Notes: generated by a model from the sequence alone, not told the origin. A stretch of 64,000 nucleotides of DNA from Trebonia sp963811335 (GCA_963811335.1 CAWERB010000030.1:62001-126000); one strand, 5' to 3'. Counted from the stretch's first letter, positions 26,460 through 35,430 are shown. Made by a program: numbers and translations.

Positions 26460-27189
26460 GGTGTCCGGCGCGCGCGCCAGGTACGGCGCCATCGAGGCCC
26501 TGGCCGGCGTGTCCCTGACGGTCGGCGAGGGCGAGGCCGTCACGCTGATCGGGTCGAACGGGGCGGGCAAGTCCACCACGCTGCGCGCCATCTGCGGCCT
26601 GACCCCCGCCGTCGCCGGGACGATCACCTTCGCGGGCGAGGACATCACCGCGCTGCCCGCCGACCATATCGTCACCAGGGGCATCGCGCTGTCACCCGAG
26701 GGTCGGCGCTGCTTCCCCCGGATGACGGTGCGGGAGAACCTCGACCTGGGCGCCTACCGGCGGCACGGTGCCTTTTGGCAGCGCCGGGCCTCCCGGCAGC
26801 ACCGGGCCGCGGTCGCGCAGGACATGGAGCGGGTACTCACCCTGTTCCCCCGGCTGAAGGAGCGGTCGGCGCAGAAGGCGGGCACGATGTCCGGCGGCGA
26901 GCAGCAGATGCTCGCCATCGGCCGCGCGCTGATGGCCAGGCCCCGGCTGCTGCTGCTCGACGAGCCGTCGCTCGGCATCGCGCCGATCGGCGTGCAGCGC
27001 ATCTACCAGACGATCGGCGAGATCAACCGCTCCGGCGTGGCGATCTTGCTGGTGGAGCAGAACGCGCACCGCGCGCTTGACGCCGCGTCGCGCGGCTACG
27101 TGCTCGAGACGGGCCGGGTCGTGCTTGACGGGGCCACGGCCGTGCTGCGCGGCGACCCCCGGGTGCGGGAAGCGTACCTGGGCCGATGA
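26446..27189 (+). CDS. livF: Branched-chain amino acid ABC ATPase LivF
   Basis: 247 residues from GTG 26446, intact. It has Walker A GSNGAGKST, LSPEGRRCFPRMTVRENLDLGAY (typical of LivF), signature MSGGEQQMLAIGRALM, Walker B LLLDEPSLGIAP and VEQNAHRAL. The C-terminus GRVVLDGATAVLRGDPRVREAYLG is canonical. It is the last transporter gene of the livKHMGF operon, translationally coupled to livG. Confidence 0.92.
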   Translation: MALLEVSGARARYGAIEALAGVSLTVGEGEAVTLIGSNGAGKSTTLRAICGLTPAVAGTITFAGEDITALPADHIVTRGIALSPEGRRCFPRMTVRENLDLGAYRRHGAFWQRRASRQHRAAVAQDMERVLTLFPRLKERSAQKAGTMSGGEQQMLAIGRALMARPRLLLLDEPSLGIAPIGVQRIYQTIGEINRSGVAILLVEQNAHRALDAASRGYVLETGRVVLDGATAVLRGDPRVREAYLGR

Positions 27190-27247
27190 CGGATATCCGA
27201 TCCCTCCGGTGCGGTGCGCCCGGAGCGGCCGGCGAAGGGGGTACCCG

Positions 27248-27490
27248 GTGAGCGGGAACGGGACGATCGGCGTGCTCGCGCTGTACCTGCTGTTCGCCTG
27301 GCTGGTCTCCGCGGCGGCCGGGTCCTGGCTGACCGAACGGAAGGGTTACGGTGAGCGGACGGGCCTGATGCTCGGCCTGCTGCTGAGCGTGGCCGGGCTG
27401 CTCCTCGCGCTGGCCATGCCCGCGCGGGCGGGATCGAAGTGGCGGCGCGACGGCGCGCTGCCCCGCCGCCGGCGGGTCACGGCGCGGTGA
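27248..27490 (+). CDS. Small two-helix membrane protein
   Basis: 80 residues from GTG 27248, preceded by AAGGGGG at the right distance. Two hydrophobic helices (TIGVLALYLLFAWLVSAAAGS and LMLGLLLSVAGLLLALAMP) flank WLTERKGYGERTG. The C-terminus is strongly basic (RRDGALPRRRRVTAR). Similar small proteins often follow liv operons in actinobacteria. Function unknown. It is probably part of the same transcript. Confidence 0.6.
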   Translation: MSGNGTIGVLALYLLFAWLVSAAAGSWLTERKGYGERTGLMLGLLLSVAGLLLALAMPARAGSKWRRDGALPRRRRVTAR

Positions 27491-27583
27491 TCGGGTTTAC
27501 CCGCCCACGTTCTGGCTGATGATTTCAGGCGCCCGCGGCGGTGAGGAGGGCGACCGCGCGGGCCGCGGCGTTACGCTCACCGG

Positions 27584-28060
27584 CTAGGCCGCTGTCACTG
27601 TCGGCTCGTGGCGCACGGGGAAGTTCACCGAGCTGGCGATGAAGCACTTCTCGCTGGCTTCCTCGTGCAGCCGCTGCGCGGCCTCGGCCATGGCGGGCTC
27701 CGCGACCGTGACGCGCGGGCGGAGCACGACCTCGGTGAAGTGGCCGCCGCCGTCCGTCGTCTCCGCCATCAGGCCGTACGGCGCGTCCTCGTAGCCGGTG
27801 ACGACGACGCCCGCGGTCGCGCAGACGTGCAGGTAGCTGAGCATGTGGCACTGCGAAAGGGCGGCGACCAGTTCGAGCTCGGGGTTCCACCTTGTCTTGT
27901 CGCCGCGGAACGCCGGGTCTGAGCTGCCCTCGATTTCCGGGCGGCCGTCCGTGGCGACCACGTGGTCCCTGCCGTAGTCCCGGTAGCCGCTGGTGCCGCC
28001 GCCCCGGTTGCCCGTCCAGGTCATGGTCAGGTCGTAGCGGTGCGTCCGCCGCACGTCCAT
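27584..28060 (-). CDS. OsmC family peroxiredoxin-like protein
   Basis: 158 residues from ATG 28060, chosen because GGAGG lies 6 nt upstream. The two redox cysteines of OsmC/Ohr proteins are seen in SQCHMLSYLHVC and SEKCFIASSVNFPV. RYDLTMTWTGNRGGGTSGYRDYGRDHVV is the conserved N-terminal strand region. These enzymes reduce organic hydroperoxides in the cytoplasm. It lies behind the mycofactocin locus on the same strand, perhaps as an unrelated downstream gene. Confidence 0.88.
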   Translation of the reverse strand: MDVRRTHRYDLTMTWTGNRGGGTSGYRDYGRDHVVATDGRPEIEGSSDPAFRGDKTRWNPELELVAALSQCHMLSYLHVCATAGVVVTGYEDAPYGLMAETTDGGGHFTEVVLRPRVTVAEPAMAEAAQRLHEEASEKCFIASSVNFPVRHEPTVTAA

Positions 28061-28150
28061 GGTCATCCTCCGCTGGCGCTCGCGCCGCTGGCCTTTGGCG
28101 CCGCGGCGTTCGCGTCCCATCCCATCACGGGCCGCCGGACATCCGGCGGG

Positions 28151-29770
28151 TCAGCCGGGCTGGCGCCTGCCGCCGATCAGCGGGAGCAGCGGGCGGGCGG
28201 TACGCCGGGCCAGGCAGCCCTGCCAGACGCCGAGGCTGTAGGCGGCGTCGTCGAGCAGCCGGGCGGCGACGTAGCGGGCCGGGTCGAGCGGCGGCCTGCG
28301 GTCGGCCCAGTCGAGCAGCGGCGGGAGCAGGATCAGCGCCGTCAGCGGAGCACGCAGCTTTGGCACGGCAAGCGCGGCGGGGATGGCCGCCGGCCACCAG
28401 GTACGAGACAGGGCGCTGCCGAGGGGGCGGGCGGCGGCGGCGGTCCCGCCGCCGGCCAGCCGCAGCGCCAGGCGCCACGCGGCAGCCTCGGCAGAGACCC
28501 CGCGTCGAGACGCTTCTTGCTGTTATCCGTTAGCGGATGAACTTCCCGATTATCGTGTGCATTTGAGGGCCGGAATCCGCTATCAACTGCACACGATGAT
28601 GTCCGCGCGACGGCCGGGACGGGCCAGCGCTCGCCGGTGACGCGGGACAGGCGGCGGGCGAGCAGGGCGGTCGCGGCGGCGGTGAGCGCGGCGGCGGTGA
28701 CCGGGCGCCGGGCGAGGGCGGCCGCCCAGGCGCCGGCCGTCCACCAGGAGGCGTACAGCGGGCGGACCGCGCCGGGGTGCAGCTGCTCGAGGGCGGCGGC
28801 CGACGTCCCGTAGTCGGCGCGGCGGGCGAACCAGGCGCGGAAGGTGACCCGGTGGTCGTGGCCCATGACGGCTTCCGGTTCGTAGCGGACCCGCCAGCCG
28901 GCCGCGGCCATGCGCCAGACGAAGTCGACGTCCTCGCCGACGTGCATGCTCTGCCTGAACCCGTCGCCCGCCGCGTGCCCGCCGCACCACGAGGGCGGCG
29001 CCGGGCACGTAGGACACGCGCGCGCCGGGGCGGACAATCGACGGGCGGGCGCCCATGTCCAGGGTGGAGCTCGCGCCCTCGTACCTGGCCAGCCAGCCGC
29101 TGCCCGCCTGGTGCGGCACGATGCGGGGCGCGACCGCGCCGACCGCGGGGTCGGCGAAGTGCGGCAGCAGGCCGGTCAGCCAGCCGGGCTGCGGGCACGC
29201 AGTCGGAGTCCAGGAACGCGACGAATTCCGTCTCCGCCGCCGCGAGGCCGGTGTTGCGCGCGGCGGCCGGGCCGCCGTTGACCGGCCGGTGGATGACGGT
29301 GGCGCCGCGGGAAGCCGCGATGCGCGCGATCGCCGCCGGGTCGGCGGACGCGTCGTCGACGACGATCACCCGCGGCGCGGCAGCGCCGTCGTCGGCAGGC
29401 CGCGGGCGCGCAGGCCGGCCAGGCAGCGGTCGAGCTCCGCGTGCCGGTCCCGGACCGGGATCACGACGGTGACGTCGGCGGCCGCGCGGCGCCGTGCGTC
29501 GCGGAGCCGTCCGCCACGGGCCGTCCGTCGCGGCGAGGTCCGGGGTGGGCGATGCCCGCGTCGAGCAGGCGGCGGGCCAGCGACGCGGGCGGCCGTCCCG
29601 GCCGGCACCGGCGTGCCGGCGAACCAGGCCGCGACCTGCCGGGAACCGGCTGGCGTCAGCCGCAGTACCCGGACCGGGGACCCGCCGACGAGCACGGACC
29701 CGCCCGCGACCAGCCGCGTGCCGGGATCGGGCACCAGGCCGCATGCCTGCCGGGGCGAGGTCGCGGTCAC
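28151..29770 (-). pseudogene. mftF: Mycofactocin glycosyltransferase MftF, many frameshifts and an insert
   Basis: From GTG 29770 the segments, after bridging breaks near 29590, 29560, 29400, 29205, 28990 and 28500-28600, read GTRLVAGGSVLVGGSPVRVLRLTPAG, LARRLLDAGIAHP, ADVTVVIPVRDRHAELDRCLAGLRARGL (GT2 start), VIVVDDASAD (DxD region), RNTGLAAAETEFVAFLDSDC, GWLTGLLPHFADPAVGAVAPRIV, GEDVDFVWRMAAAGWRVRYEP and YGTSAAALEQLHPGAVRPL. This is the MftF family that adds glucose chains to mycofactocin. A structured repeat (copy D) lies between the last catalytic part and the membrane-like C-terminus (MPKLRAPLTALILLPPLLDW…). As read, the gene would be dead. Confidence 0.75.
28509..28600 (+). repeat. Dispersed structured repeat, copy D, inside mftF
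   Basis: ACGCTTCTTGCTGTTATC (28510-28527) is followed by 23 nt, then two interleaved dyads. TAGCGGAT (28531-28538) pairs with ATCCGCTA (28575-28582). ATCGTGTGCA (28552-28561) pairs with TGCACACGAT (28588-28597). The order a-b-a'-b' could form a pseudoknot. The block interrupts MftF coding similarity, which resumes on both sides. Confidence 0.65.
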
Positions 29771-29935
29771 CCGGCGGGCACCCGCCGGCCGGCCGCCCGG
29801 TTCGACGGGTGAGGGCGCTCACGTCCGCGCGCCGCCGCCTAGCAGCACCCGGACGCGCGATTCCGGCGCGGCGGTGAAGCCCGCGAGGGGGCTCTCGTCG
29901 CAGTCGTGCGACGGCGGCCGACGGCGCGGCGATCG

Positions 29936-31212
29936 TCACCGGGACCGCGCCCGCGCCGCCGACGGCGCGCGGCCGCGCCGGCGCCGTCCGGTGCGAGTGG
30001 TCGACCGACGGGCGCGGCGCGGCCAGCGGGGCGACGCGGCCGCCGACGCGAGCGCCGTCTCGCCGTAGCCCTGCACGCACTCCGGGTCCGGCCCGTCGAG
30101 CGGCAGGCCGGTGAAGAACTTCGCGGCCATGCAGCCGCCGCGGCACGAGTCGTAGAAGCCGCACGACCGGCACGCGCCGCCGGTGTCCGGCCGCCGCAGG
30201 TCGGCGAACAGCGACGACGTCCTCCACACGGACTCGAACCCGCCGGCGACCCGCACGTTCCCCGCGAGGAAGTTCTCGTGGATGGCGAACGGGCACGCGT
30301 AGACATCGCCCACCGGGTCGATCAGGCAGACCACCCGGCCCGCGCCGCACAGGTTCAGCCCGGGCAGGGCGGAGCCGAACGCGGACAGGTGGAAGAAGGA
30401 GTCGCCGGTCAGCACCTGCTCGCCGTGCGCCGTCAGCCAGTCGTACAGTTCCTTCTGCTGCGACGGCAGCGGGTGCAGTTCGTCCCACACGTCCGCGCCG
30501 CGCCCCGAAGGCCGCAGCCTGGTCAGCCGCAGCTGCGCGCCGTACTCATCGGCGAGTCGCCTTGAACGCGTCGATCTGCGGGATGTTCTGCCGCGTCATC
30601 ACGACCGACAGCTTGAAGCCCGTGAATCCCGCGTCGCGCAGGTTGCCCATCGCGCGCATCGCGGTGTCGAATGAGCCCGGGCCCGCGGACCGCGTCGTTC
30701 ACCTCGCGGGTCGCGCCGTCGAGCGAGATCTGCACGTCCACGTAGTCGGAGGCGGCCAGCCGCGCCGCGGCGGCGGCGTCAAGGCGAACGCCGTTGGTGG
30801 AGAACTTCACCCCGACGTGGTGGGCGGTCGCGTAGTCGACGAGCTCCCAGAAGTCGGGTCGGACGGTGGGCTCGCCGCCGCCGATGTTGACGTAGAACAC
30901 CTGCATGCGCTCCAGCGTGTCGATGACCGCCTTGCACTCGGCGGTGGTCAGCTCGCGCGGGTCGCGGCGGCCCGACGACGACAGGCAGTGCACGCACGAC
31001 AGGTTGCAGGCGTAGGTGAGCTCCCAGGTCAGGCAGATCGGCGCGTCGAGGCCGAGCTGGAACAGGTCGGTGAGCCTCCCCGGGGCTACGGGCGAGGGGG
31101 TCCGGGGGGGTGCCCCCGGGGAAGCGGAGTGTCCCCCCGGGAGGTAACTGCCGGGCGAGGCGGCCGCCCGCGTCACGCCGCCGCCAGGGGCCATGTCAGG
31201 CGCGAGAGTCAT
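29936..31212 (-). pseudogene. mftC: Mycofactocin radical SAM maturase MftC, frameshifted
   Basis: Starts at ATG 31212, overlapping mftB. The N-terminus contains a GC-rich insert, then LTWELTYACNLSCVHCLSSSG with the CxxxCxxC iron-sulfur motif and VNIGGGEPTVRPDFWELVDY. Shifts near 30690 and 30555 lead to the SPASM part: CGAGRVVCLIDPVGDVYACPF and CRSCGFYDSCRGGCMAAKFF. MftC decarboxylates and cross-links the Val-Tyr end of MftA. The tail after ETALAS probably shifts once more near 30050 (a DHSHRT segment in another frame), so the 3' end is uncertain. Confidence 0.85.
31088..31151 (-). repeat. GC-rich palindromic insert, copy 2 (in mftC)
   Basis: Related to 24345-24415: CCCCCGGGGAAGCGGAGTG followed by TCCCCCCGGGAGGTAACTGC on the + strand. 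It is read in frame as a Gly/Pro/Ser-rich stretch at MftC residues ~20-42, before the radical SAM domain. Confidence 0.5.
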
Positions 31213-31495
31213 GCGACTTCCGTTCGGAGATCATGTTCGAGTCGGCGAGGGCGCCGAGCGCGCGGGCGTACGCGGGCAGGTCACCCTCGGATACGCCGCA
31301 CGCGAGACAGGCGGAACGGGCGCTGGGGTGGTCGGCCAGCGACCTGACCACCGCCAGCACCGTCTGGTTCTTGAGGAACGACAGCCGCCTGGTGCCGAAG
31401 TGATACAGCAGCGCGCCGAACGGCTCGGGCCGCATCGACACCCGCGGGTCGACCTGCCAGGCGCGGTCGAGATCGAAGGTCACCGATCCGGCCAC
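31196..31495 (-). CDS. mftB: Mycofactocin precursor chaperone MftB
   Basis: About 99 residues from GTG 31495 (TTG 31507 or GTG 31483 are alternatives). FDLDRAWQVDPRVSMRPEPFGALLYHFGTRRLSFLKN is the hallmark of MftB, a PqqD-like peptide-binding protein that presents MftA to MftC. It lies 22 nt after mftA and overlaps mftC by 17 nt, the usual mftABC order. The C-terminus ALGALADSNMISERKSHDSRA is plausible for the family. Confidence 0.9.
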   Translation of the reverse strand: MAGSVTFDLDRAWQVDPRVSMRPEPFGALLYHFGTRRLSFLKNQTVLAVVRSLADHPSARSACLACGVSEGDLPAYARALGALADSNMISERKSHDSRA

Positions 31496-31517
31496 GGTTG
31501 TGCCCAAGAACTCGGGC

Positions 31518-31625
31518 CTAGTAGACGCCGCACATGCCGTCGATCGAGACCTCCTCGACGAGGAGCTCGTCGCTGGCCAGGGCTTCGGTCTCGGCCTCGT
31601 GCCCAGTGCTCGAGACTTCAGGCAT
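31518..31625 (-). CDS. mftA: Mycofactocin precursor peptide MftA
   Basis: A 35-residue frame from ATG 31625 to TAG 31518, too short for routine gene calling. The C-terminus EEVSIDGMCGVY is the MftA signature IDGMCGVY. The terminal Val-Tyr is converted by MftC and released by MftE. The acidic N-terminal leader (MPEVSSTGHEAETEAL…) is cleaved off. It is the first gene of a leftward mftABC(F) operon, with a GATCC/GGAGGATC-type ribosome site just upstream and MftR-type palindromes in the promoter. Confidence 0.95.
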   Translation of the reverse strand: MPEVSSTGHEAETEALASDELLVEEVSIDGMCGVY

Positions 31626-31644
31626 GGGATCCTCCGCGCATTAG

Positions 31645-31697
31645 TGGCACCAAGTGCCAGGAACTGTTGAGTGGAGCCTAAACGGCACCATGTGCCG
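31645..31697. promoter_or_regulatory. Two MftR-type operators between mftA and mftR
   Basis: TGGCACCAAGTGCCA (31645-31659) and CGGCACCATGTGCCG (31683-31697) are perfect GGCAC-N3-GTGCC palindromes whose centres are 38 bp apart. Their place in the divergent mftA/mftR promoter region makes them probable binding sites of the TetR-like MftR dimer. Confidence 0.7.
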
Positions 31698-31775
31698 AAA
31701 TCAAGAACCTCACGGATTGTCACCACTTGTTCAGGTCGCGCTGACATAGACTAAAGTCCCCCCGAGGATGGTGAT

Positions 31776-31786
31776 GGCACCGTGCC
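31776..31786. promoter_or_regulatory. Third GGCAC palindrome overlapping the mftR start
   Basis: GGCACCGTGCC has a 1-nt centre instead of 3 and includes the mftR start GTG 31782. It may be a weaker autoregulatory site. Confidence 0.4.
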
Positions 31787-32586
31787 GACAACGGCGTCGC
31801 GGCCCGGGCCAGCGGCAGGCGGCCGGGCCGGCCACGGCGCGGGCAACGGGCATCCGGGCCGACGGCGGATAACCTCGCGCGAGGAGCTCGAGCAGGCGGC
31901 GTTCGCCCTGTTCGCCGCCCAGGGGTTCGAGGCGACCACGGTGGACGAGATCGCGGCGGCGGCGGGCATCGGGCGACGCACGTTCTTCCGCTACTTCCCG
32001 TCCAAGAACGACATCCCGTGGGGCGCGTTCGAGGACGAGCTCGACCGGATGCGCGTGCGGCTCAGGGACATGCCCGCCGGAGGTCCCGCTGATGGACGCG
32101 ATCAGGCTCGCGCTCATCGACTTCAACCGCGTCGAGCCCGCGCAGGTGCCGCTGCACCGGCGCCGGATGGAGCTGATCTTGCGGGTGCCGGCGCTGCTCG
32201 CGCACTCGACGCTCCGGTTCACCGCCTGGCGCGACGTGGTCGCCGAGTTCGTCGCCGACCGCACGGGCCGCCGCCCCGAGGAGCTGGCGCCGCAGGCGAT
32301 CGCGCACGCGGTGCTCGGCGTCTCCGTCGCCGCCTACGAGCACTGGCTCGACCACCCGGCGGCCGACCTCGGCACCCTGCTCGACGACGCGATGCGCCAG
32401 CTCGGCGCCGGACGCGCTCCGCCCGGTGAGCGCCGCCCGTTGAGTCGCCATGATCCCGAACGTCGGCGGGTATCCCGATCGCCCCGTGGACTGAGGCGTC
32501 GCCGTGGAGCGGAGCGGGTGGTTGCGGAACGGGCCGGTCATAGGGGGTGGGGGGGGGGAGTGGGGTGTGAGTGGGGGGTAAGGTGA
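31782..32586 (+). pseudogene. mftR: Mycofactocin TetR-family regulator MftR, one frameshift
   Basis: From GTG 31782: ITSREELEQAAFALFAAQGFEATTVDEIAAAAGIGRRTFFRYFPSKNDIPW is a full TetR DNA-binding domain with the FRYFPSKN loop. A shift near 32075 gives LMDAIRLALIDFNRVEPAQVPLHRRRMELILRVPALLAHS…AHAVLGVSVAAYEHWLDHPAADLGTLLDDAMRQL, the MftR ligand domain. MftR represses mft genes and is known to bind acyl-CoAs. The true C-terminus is probably near 32430; the frame stays open to 32586, inside the odd C-poor tract. Confidence 0.82.
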
Positions 32587-34705
32587 ATGAAAATATTAGG
32601 TAGGGTGATATAGAGTAGGGAAGGTAGGAGTAAGTATGGGAAATGGTTGTGGGGTTGATATAGGTATGAAGTTTTTGTGGTGTATAGTAGAGAACGATGT
32701 GGAGGTATTGTGGGTAGTAGCTGGTGTGATTGGTGGATGGGATTTGGCGCACTGCTTTGCGGGGGTGATAGTTAATGTACTGGCAGTGCTGCGGCTACGC
32801 TGACGTGAGGCAAGAAGGTAAGTATTGTGTTGATGTAAGGGTGGTAAGTGATGTAGGCTAGGTATTTGCTACGCCCGCTGGGAGGCTTTATATGGACTCG
32901 GTGTACTGCGAGTGGGAGTGAATGGTTAATTTAGATATGGATAAGAGGGGGGAAGTGGGATAGACGTTACAGGTTGACGAGAGTCAGTAACGTTGATAGC
33001 GCGAGAGGTGATGAGTCGATTTGACTACAGTTGTAGATAGTCTCTGAAATTTTAAGTTTATAGAAATTGATATCTTGAGGCTAGTGAGAAAAGTGTAACA
33101 CTCGCAGGTCTGCTGGCAGCTGACGGCTTGCAGATGAAAAGTTGCGTAACGCAGACATTTTGGATGGGGACTGGCTGATTTGTTGTGTCGCTCACCATGG
33201 TGCTCTCGGCGCCGCCGCCGCGAACATGAAAGCTTCCGAGGCCGACTGGCGGCTGAAGCCCGGCTGAGAAGCGCCAGGCGCCGCCAGGTGAGTAGAGGGG
33301 GGTGGTAGGTGAAGTAATGAGGGAATGAGGAATGGAGGGTGTTGTGCCAGGCAGGCGGTTGGAGCCGGCTGCGATATCACAGGGGCCGCGGGTGAGCTGT
33401 GTGTGTAGGGTAGATGAAAGAGGTGAGAATTGATAGGGTGATAAATTATGTTGTTTTGGTGTGTGAAGTGTATGATTTTTGTAATTTAAATATAAAAGAA
33501 TAAGGTGAAAAGAAATTTTATGTTTTGTTTGGAAGTGGTTATTGGGATAAATGTAGAGGTTTAGGGTATTTTGAGAAGTGTGTGTACAAGATAGATTAAT
33601 TAATTTTTTTGTATATTTTGATTTTGTGTAATAGATAAAGGATTATTGAGAAAATATATTAGATGATGGAATTATTGTTTTTGTTGGGTGAGTTGGTTGT
33701 GAAGTTTGGAGAGAGGTTAAGGATGAGGGTGTATGGAGGGGGTGTGGAGTTGTGGGGTTGATGTTTTATAGAGTGGAGATTGGGTGGTTTGTTGTTTGTG
33801 TAGTTTGGTGATTTGAGAGAGTATTGTGGAGGGGTAGATGTTTGTTGTAGGAATGGTCTCTATAGAGCTATATTTGTGTAGAAATAACTTTGGTTATTTT
33901 GTGTTGTTATCACTTTAGGTATTTGATAAGGATTGGTAGTTTTAGTATATGGGAGTTGTTTTAGCTGGTATAATAGTGTGAATGTGGTATAATAGTGGTG
34001 GCTATCATTGATTTAACTCAATATTGTAGATATGTTATGTATAGATTAGATGTGGTGGTATAATGGATAGAAAAATGAAGGAGATAGGATGTCAATAGAT
34101 ATATAGGGTTAAGATACTAGGTTGTGTGGTTTGATATATATCTGTAAAGGAATAGTGAATAGGGTTAATTTAGAGATAAGAGCTTATATTATAATAGTGT
34201 TTTATGAAAGCTCTAGTTGAATTTATCAAAGGAATCTATGGTAGATATATAGCTGAGGTACAAGGGGGGAAAGATATGGTAGCGCTGTTTGATCAGGAGG
34301 CTAGTGGTTTAGTTAGTATATAAGTGTGTAAAAAATGTAGCAATGTAAGTATTGTTTGTTTATATCATTTGTTATTATGGACATTGGTTCAGGGTGGTAG
34401 TGGGTGGGTGGTGATGGTGGTGGGTTGGGTCAGTTAGTTATGTAGGGTGGTGCAGTTGAGGTTGATTTTTTTTTTTTTTGTGGGTGTGTATTTGAGGTGG
34501 TGGGTGGGGGTGGTGGGGTAGGTTTTGGTGTGGTTAGTAATTAATGGTAGGTGGAGTTGGTTTATTTTTTTTTGTTTGGTGTTTGGGGTTTGTTAGGATA
34601 GTGTTTAGGTGTTGTTGTTAGGGTGGTATTTGGTTAGTGTTAGATGTGGTATGTTTTTTAGATTATTAGGTTAAGTTTGTGGGGATTTGATGTATTTCCT
34701 GTGTG
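32540..34705. other. Cytosine-depleted, G/T/A-rich tract without genes
   Basis: About 2.2 kb whose + strand is nearly free of C, in a genome otherwise about 70% GC. From 33398 to 33857 there is a single C (at 33587) in 460 nt. Long G/T runs occur near 32530-32580 and 34390-34640. Short islands of normal composition (for example 33185-33290) interrupt it. No plausible protein is encoded on either strand. TATAAT occurs three times between 33960 and 34065. It could be a sequencing or assembly artefact, foreign low-GC DNA or strongly deaminated DNA. Confidence 0.85.
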
Positions 34706-34792
34706 GCGGCTGGTTGCCACAACCATCGCGGCGGCTAACCTGTTGACCGCGCCGATCGAACCGGACCGCGCCACCGCTCGTTGCTCTCAGTG
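34706..34792 (+). pseudogene. C-terminal fragment of an unknown protein
   Basis: Immediately after the C-poor tract, normal GC-rich coding sequence reads RLVATTIAAANLLTAPIEPD…ARCSQ and stops at TGA. It looks like the last ~28 residues of a gene whose body is lost in, or replaced by, the tract. Family not recognised. Confidence 0.4.
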
Positions 34793-34833
34793 AGTTAGAG
34801 ATTACAAAAAGAGAGCGGCGAGGTGCGGGCCCG

Positions 34834-35430
34834 ATGAGCGCGATGCACGACGAGGGCGAGGGCGAGCGCGCGGCATGCGCGGGACACGAAACAGACGTGC
34901 GGCGCGCGGGGAACGCGGACGAGGCGCGCGCCCGGCTCGCGGACCTTCAGCTCTGCGCCGCCGAGGCCTACGCGGAGATCTCGCTGGCCGACGACGCGCT
35001 GCGCGCCCTCGCCAGGCGCCGGATGACCGCCGAGCGGGACCTGCGGCTCGCCGCCGTACGTCATCACGCGGCCGAGCGGGCCGCGGCCGCGCACGCCCAG
35101 GCAAGGCCCGGCCCGGTCGCCCAACTGGGCAGCCGGTTCCGCGCGCGTACGCAGTGGCGCCAGGCGCGGCCGCCCCTCGATGCCGCGCTCGCCGACGCTG
35201 AACGACAACTGCGGGCGGCCCGGCGGGCGCTGTCGGCGGTCAAGCACGACTTCACGGCCCGGCTCGCCGTGCGGGCGGCGGCGGCCGCGCGGCTGCGCCG
35301 CCTCACCGCCGAGTGCGGCGCCGCCCTGGCCCGGATCGCCGCGGCCGGCGGCGGTCCATCCGGCGAAAACGCCGCGGCGAGCCTCCGCGGCCTGGACAAG
35401 GGCCCGTGGGACAATGGCGGGCGTGCTTGA
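34834..35430 (+). CDS. Hypothetical Ala/Arg-rich coiled-coil protein
   Basis: 198 residues from ATG 34834, preceded by GAGGTG. Heptad-like Ala, Leu, Arg and Glu repeats from about residue 30 to 175 suggest a long coiled coil. There is no membrane segment and no known domain. It overlaps the start of the following VOC gene by 17 nt, so the two are probably co-transcribed. Confidence 0.5.
   Translation: MSAMHDEGEGERAACAGHETDVRRAGNADEARARLADLQLCAAEAYAEISLADDALRALARRRMTAERDLRLAAVRHHAAERAAAAHAQARPGPVAQLGSRFRARTQWRQARPPLDAALADAERQLRAARRALSAVKHDFTARLAVRAAAAARLRRLTAECGAALARIAAAGGGPSGENAAASLRGLDKGPWDNGGRA

Noticed and set aside
32219..32752. Pro/Thr/Tyr-rich leftward open frame in the C-poor tract
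   Set aside because: Arises from the G/T-rich composition of the opposite strand; no ribosome site or similarity.
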